From Gemmata palustris (GTDB lineage: Bacteria; Planctomycetota; Planctomycetia; Gemmatales; Gemmataceae), in the NCBI RefSeq assembly GCF_017939745.1, contig NZ_JAGKQQ010000001.1, positions 992,001-1,056,000 on the forward strand: 64,000 nt of DNA, in the 5' to 3' direction. A program made the position numbers and the translations under genes. The notes under the pieces are model-generated. The model had not been told where the DNA came from. It worked only from the letters and a program-made list of their open reading frames with translations, and did no database searches. This document shows positions 60,803-64,000 of the stretch, in pieces (the first letter of the stretch is position 1; each line of letters begins with the position of its first letter).

Positions 60803-60895
60803 AGTCACAAGTCGTAAGGTCACAAGTTGTAAAGTCGAAGACCCAGAAACACGAGGTCTTCGACTTTACGACTTGTGACCTTACGACTTGTGACT
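60803..60895. repeat. Second AAGTCGTAAGGTCACAAG palindromic repeat
   Basis: AGTCACAAGTCGTAAGGTCA plus 20 bases (60803-60842) pairs with 60855-60895 in reverse complement with one mismatch, a stem of about 40 bp. Extra direct units (CACAAGTCGTAAGGTC) occur at 60761-60776. It lies between the small exported protein at 60910 and the zinc-ribbon gene. Confidence 0.88.
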
Positions 60896-60909
60896 ATGGA
60901 GCGGAAGAG

Positions 60910-61230
60910 TCAGTTCTTCTTGCGGGCCTTCATCTTCGCTTCGACAATCTCGTTTTCCTTCACCGTGATGTCGAATTTCAGTTTGCCCTCGGATTTGGCG
61001 TTCCCCAAACCCTTCGCCGCGTCCTCGTAGGTCATTTCCTTCGCGTCACCGTTCTTGTCCACGCCGGTGAACTTTGTTTTGTCCGTGATTTTGTAGGTCT
61101 TCTCCTTGTCGCCTTCCTTGACCTTGATCTCTTTCGTATTCTTATCGAACTTTACGAGCGTCACTTCGACGGCCGTGACCAGTCCGGTCATGCTGAATAG
61201 GAAAACGAGCGAAAGTAGTAGCTTCCTCAT
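60910..61230 (-). CDS. Small exported hypothetical protein
   Basis: A 106-residue lysine-rich protein with a signal peptide (MRKLLLSLVFLFSMTGLVTA). The mature part consists of alternating charged strands (VKFDKNTKEIKVKEGDKEKT, YKITDKTKFTGVDKNGDAKE) and ends VKENEIVEAKMKARKKN. It resembles small periplasmic beta proteins common in planctomycetes; the function is unknown. ATG 61230 is used because it starts the signal peptide. The frame is open far upstream, to 61893, but that part overlaps the solute-binding gene. It is divergent from the solute-binding protein gene. Confidence 0.78.
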   Translation of the reverse strand: MRKLLLSLVFLFSMTGLVTAVEVTLVKFDKNTKEIKVKEGDKEKTYKITDKTKFTGVDKNGDAKEMTYEDAAKGLGNAKSEGKLKFDITVKENEIVEAKMKARKKN

Positions 61231-61465
61231 CGACAAACTCCTGGAGAGCGACGGGCACCTGCCCCACCTCGTCCGGCACCGTAGCCCGGAGAAGCGAGCG
61301 GACGACCAACGGCGCTTGGTATTGAACGTTAAGAGATTCTGCGGGTCAAGCGGCCGGACCCGGAATCGTGTGCTCCTTGCGCGGTTCGCGCCGCTTCTCC
61401 GCGCCAACGTGTTATCATCAACACATCGGCCCACAGAGAGTTCCGTGCCAACTTCGAGGCACTCG

Positions 61466-64000
61466 ATGCCAGATCTCGCGCCCCCCTGTCGTTCGTGGCA
61501 CCGCGTTTCCGCCGCACTCGCGGGCCTGCTCACGGCCTTCGCTCTGGGTGTCGTTGCGCAACCGCCGGTCGAAGTCGAAGACCCCAAGGCCGGTCTCAAG
61601 AAGCGCATCACGGTCGAGGACGATCCCGTCGTGAAGCCGAAGGGACCGGTCGCGGGTGCCGCTTCGACGCCCGACGTGCGCCTCGATGAACTCGTGCGCG
61701 CGGCGGACGAGGCCACCCACGCCGGGGTCAAGGAACTGTTGTCCAAACACTTCGTCCCGTTCGACCGGCTCACCACAAAGGGGAGCGTGCGCATCAAGCC
61801 GATCCCGCTGGCACGCGGCGAGCGGCTCCCGCCCCAATTCGGCATCCAGGAACTCGACCGTGAGGGGAACCCGACCGCGCCCCAAGCGGTCAACGCGGTC
61901 GAAGTAAAGCGGATCGATTATTTCGAGGAAATCGCGCTCACGGAGGCGAACCAGGCGCTCATGGCCAAACCGCTCGGTACCGCGAACGGACCGCAGGGGT
62001 GGACCGCGCTCGATCAGCTCGGCGCCGCGGAACGCCTTTTGAGTGCGGCGATCCGGTTCCACGATTACGCGCGCGAGCGGAACATCCGCCGGGGCCGGGG
62101 GTGGGACGAGATGCGGAAGCCGCTCGTGGACCGCTTGCGCGAAGTGCGCCTGCTCCAACTCAAGAGCGCGGTCGCGATCAGCGACTGGCTCCGGGTGCGC
62201 GACTTCGGTAGCCGACTCATCCTCGCGTACCCGAAGGACGCGGAAGTTTCGACGGAGGTGGCCACCGCCCGCGTGCTGGAGTCCAAACGCTTGTTGGCGT
62301 CCGACAAGCACTTCGACCACGTGAAGGCGCGGGAACTGCTCGACGAGTTTGAAGCGAGCTTCCCTGGCGGGGGCGGTGAACCGGTGCGCGCGATCCGCGT
62401 CGAATTGACGCGCCGGGCGGGACTGGCGTTCGCACTTGCGAAGGAGCGGAAAGCGGCCAACGACACGTCCGGCGCACGCGACGCGCTCACGCGGGCCGTT
62501 GCACTCGATCCCACGATCCCCGGCGCACGCGACCTGCAGCGCGAGCTAAAGACCGGCTACCAGACGCTCTACGTCGGCGTGCGGCAGTACCCGGAACTGA
62601 TGTCGCCGAGCACCGCCCGCCTGGACAGTGAGAAGCAGGCGGTGGAGCTGATCTTCGAGGGACTGCTCGCAGAAGTGCCCGACGACGGGGGCGGGGCACG
62701 GTACCGGCCCGCCGGCGCGATCGGGATGCCGGCCGTGGTGCCGGGGGCGCGGGAGTTCGCCCTTCGGACGTTCGACGCCGGGGCCACCGGGCGCTACGGG
62801 TTCGAGTCTCACGACGTCGTCGGGACCATGAAGTTGATCGCCACGCGCCCGGACACGTGGGGGGCGTTCGCGCTGCCGTGGTTGGACGACCTGCCCACGC
62901 CGCGGGACAACACGACTGTGCGGATGGCCTTCAAACAGGGCCACCCGGACCCGCGCGCGGCCCTCACGTTCAAGCTGCTCCCGGCGCGCTGGATGGAGTC
63001 CAAGAACATGGCGCTCGACGACCGCGGGTTCGCGGAGCAGCCGCTCGGCACCGGGCCGTTCAAGCTGCACGCGAACCCGCGGTCCGACGGCAACAGCCCG
63101 CGCGAAATGGTGTTCGTCGACAACCCGCTCTACGGGCGCTGGCGGGACCGCGCCAACCAGCCGTTCATCAAAGAGGTCCGCTTGCTCGAGGTCGCGAAGG
63201 TCCACAACGTGATCGAGGCGTTCCAGCAGGGCGGGTTGCACGTGCTCACGGACGTGCCCACGGCCGAGGTCGAGAAGTACCGCGCCGCGCTGGGCGGGAA
63301 GGTGAAGGACTACACCCCGACCAACTCCCGCCGCGTTCACATGCTGGCGGTGAACCAGCGCCGACCCGCGCTCCAGAGCAAGTTGCTGCGCCAGGGGCTG
63401 ATGCTCGCGATCGACCGCGAGGCGATTCTGAACGACGTGTACCGGGCCGGAAAAACTGAGTTCCACCGCGCGATGACCGGGCCGTTCCCGTCGCAGTGCT
63501 GGGCCACTCCGAAGGGATCGAACGGGCCGGGGGCGCCGCTCCTGAACCGCGACCTCGCGCTGACGCGGTTCAGGAACTACCTCTTCGATATGGGCGCGAA
63601 GGCCGAGATCGAACTGCTGTACCCCACCGACGACCCGCAGGCGGCCGTGGCGTGTACGAAGATCAAGGAGCAGGTCGAGTCGCTGTTCAAGGACGCCCCC
63701 GGCCGGAAGCTCACAATCAAGCTCGAACCCCTCGCGTTCCGCGAACTGATGCTCCGCGTCGAGGACGAGCACCGCTTCGACCTCGCCTACGTGCCGTTCG
63801 ACTACCCGGACGACTGGTACCCGTTCGCCTTGGGAGCGATGCTCGATCCGGCCGCGGGGGAGCGCGGCGGGCGCAACTGGACCGGGTTTCAAACGAAGAA
63901 CACCGCCGCTGATGCGGAAGACACGCGCCTGGGGCAACTGCTCAACGAACTGCGTGCCTACCGGGAGTTCAACTCCCTCGCCTCGAAAACGGGTGAGGTT
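61466..64000 (+). CDS. Family-5 extracellular solute-binding protein with long N-terminal region (incomplete)
   Basis: The frame is open from ATG 61466 to the window end: 845 codons without a stop. It starts with a signal peptide (RVSAALAGLLTAFALGVVAQ). About 320 mainly helical residues follow (ERLLSAAIRFHDYARERNIR, SDWLRVRDFGSRLILAYPKD) that resemble TPR-like repeats. From about 350 it reads like a peptide-binding SBP_bac_5 domain: YVGVRQYPELMSPSTARLD, AVELIFEGLLAEVPDDGG, FAEQPLGTGPFKLHANPR, LLRQGLMLAIDREAILNDVY and AMTGPFPSQCWATP. The binding domain is usually 500-550 residues, so little is missing. GTG 61445 is an in-frame alternative start. Confidence 0.88.
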   Translation, partial: MPDLAPPCRSWHRVSAALAGLLTAFALGVVAQPPVEVEDPKAGLKKRITVEDDPVVKPKGPVAGAASTPDVRLDELVRAADEATHAGVKELLSKHFVPFDRLTTKGSVRIKPIPLARGERLPPQFGIQELDREGNPTAPQAVNAVEVKRIDYFEEIALTEANQALMAKPLGTANGPQGWTALDQLGAAERLLSAAIRFHDYARERNIRRGRGWDEMRKPLVDRLREVRLLQLKSAVAISDWLRVRDFGSRLILAYPKDAEVSTEVATARVLESKRLLASDKHFDHVKARELLDEFEASFPGGGGEPVRAIRVELTRRAGLAFALAKERKAANDTSGARDALTRAVALDPTIPGARDLQRELKTGYQTLYVGVRQYPELMSPSTARLDSEKQAVELIFEGLLAEVPDDGGGARYRPAGAIGMPAVVPGAREFALRTFDAGATGRYGFESHDVVGTMKLIATRPDTWGAFALPWLDDLPTPRDNTTVRMAFKQGHPDPRAALTFKLLPARWMESKNMALDDRGFAEQPLGTGPFKLHANPRSDGNSPREMVFVDNPLYGRWRDRANQPFIKEVRLLEVAKVHNVIEAFQQGGLHVLTDVPTAEVEKYRAALGGKVKDYTPTNSRRVHMLAVNQRRPALQSKLLRQGLMLAIDREAILNDVYRAGKTEFHRAMTGPFPSQCWATPKGSNGPGAPLLNRDLALTRFRNYLFDMGAKAEIELLYPTDDPQAAVACTKIKEQVESLFKDAPGRKLTIKLEPLAFRELMLRVEDEHRFDLAYVPFDYPDDWYPFALGAMLDPAAGERGGRNWTGFQTKNTAADAEDTRLGQLLNELRAYREFNSLASKTGEV

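Noticed and set aside
60141-60895. CRISPR array suggested by repeated AAGTCGTAAGGTC-like units
   Set aside because: The units are nested inverted repeats with irregular spacing and no unique spacers of constant length; a coding gene lies between the two clusters.
61231-61893. N-terminal extension of the small exported protein at 60910
   Set aside because: It is opposite the solute-binding gene and would hide the signal peptide that begins at ATG 61230.

Overview
The window is GC-rich and reads as a chromosomal segment of a planctomycete close to Gemmata. This is inferred from gene content, not from a marker gene. The pointers are a DUF1559 protein with a prepilin-type N-terminus followed by a tiny lipoprotein, an ECF sigma factor paired with a Ser/Thr kinase carrying an N-terminal zinc-finger-like segment, very large multi-PAS kinases, a squalene-hopene-cyclase-like protein, PQQ-type propellers, and several families of palindromic intergenic repeats. 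No prophage, transposase or CRISPR array was seen.

Layout. 1-1121 (minus): start of a Ser/Thr kinase and its ECF sigma factor. 1403-11008 (plus): a compact chemosensory operon, cheA-cheW-MCP-cheR-cheB-cheY-like-cheC-like, ending in a PAS/GAF hybrid kinase. 11009-15059: a decayed methyltransferase, an EF-hand protein, an exported hypothetical protein and a large-subunit catalase. 15060-19775 (minus): a 1571-residue hybrid kinase with about seven PAS domains. 19776-21660: gene-poor, with relics of an alcohol dehydrogenase (tentative) and a frameshifted isochorismatase, a small conserved protein and tRNA-Leu(CAA). 21791-28523: LmbE-type deacetylase, chorismate-lyase-like protein, a DUF116/polyprenyl-synthase fusion, a ThuA-like protein and a triterpene-cyclase-like protein. 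28665-36309 (minus): HDOD protein, ferredoxin-like protein, NYN nuclease-like protein, GcvH-like carrier, HemN-like radical SAM enzyme and an exported beta-propeller.

36327-43215 (minus) holds an iron alcohol dehydrogenase, an aldehyde dehydrogenase and two PaaK/LuxE-like adenylating enzymes. A plus-strand DUF1559-lipoprotein unit splits it. Together these could reduce a carboxylic acid to an alcohol. 43369-47349 (minus): birA, nadC, a hypothetical protein and an S41 protease. 47865-53383 (minus): a periplasmic binding protein, a BarA-type hybrid kinase and a receiver-HATPase protein, probably one signalling pathway. 53723-64000: proB, a second ECF sigma factor with a likely membrane partner, a DEAD-box helicase, purB, small exported proteins, a ribbon-helix-helix/zinc-ribbon protein and the first 845 codons of a family-5 solute-binding protein.

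The strongest candidates for undescribed biology are the NYN-ferredoxin coupled pair with its GcvH-like/radical-SAM/HDOD neighbours, the DUF116-prenyl-synthase fusion, the carboxylate-reduction set, and the binding-protein/kinase/receiver-ATPase trio. All names come from reading translated motifs by eye; no database search was run.
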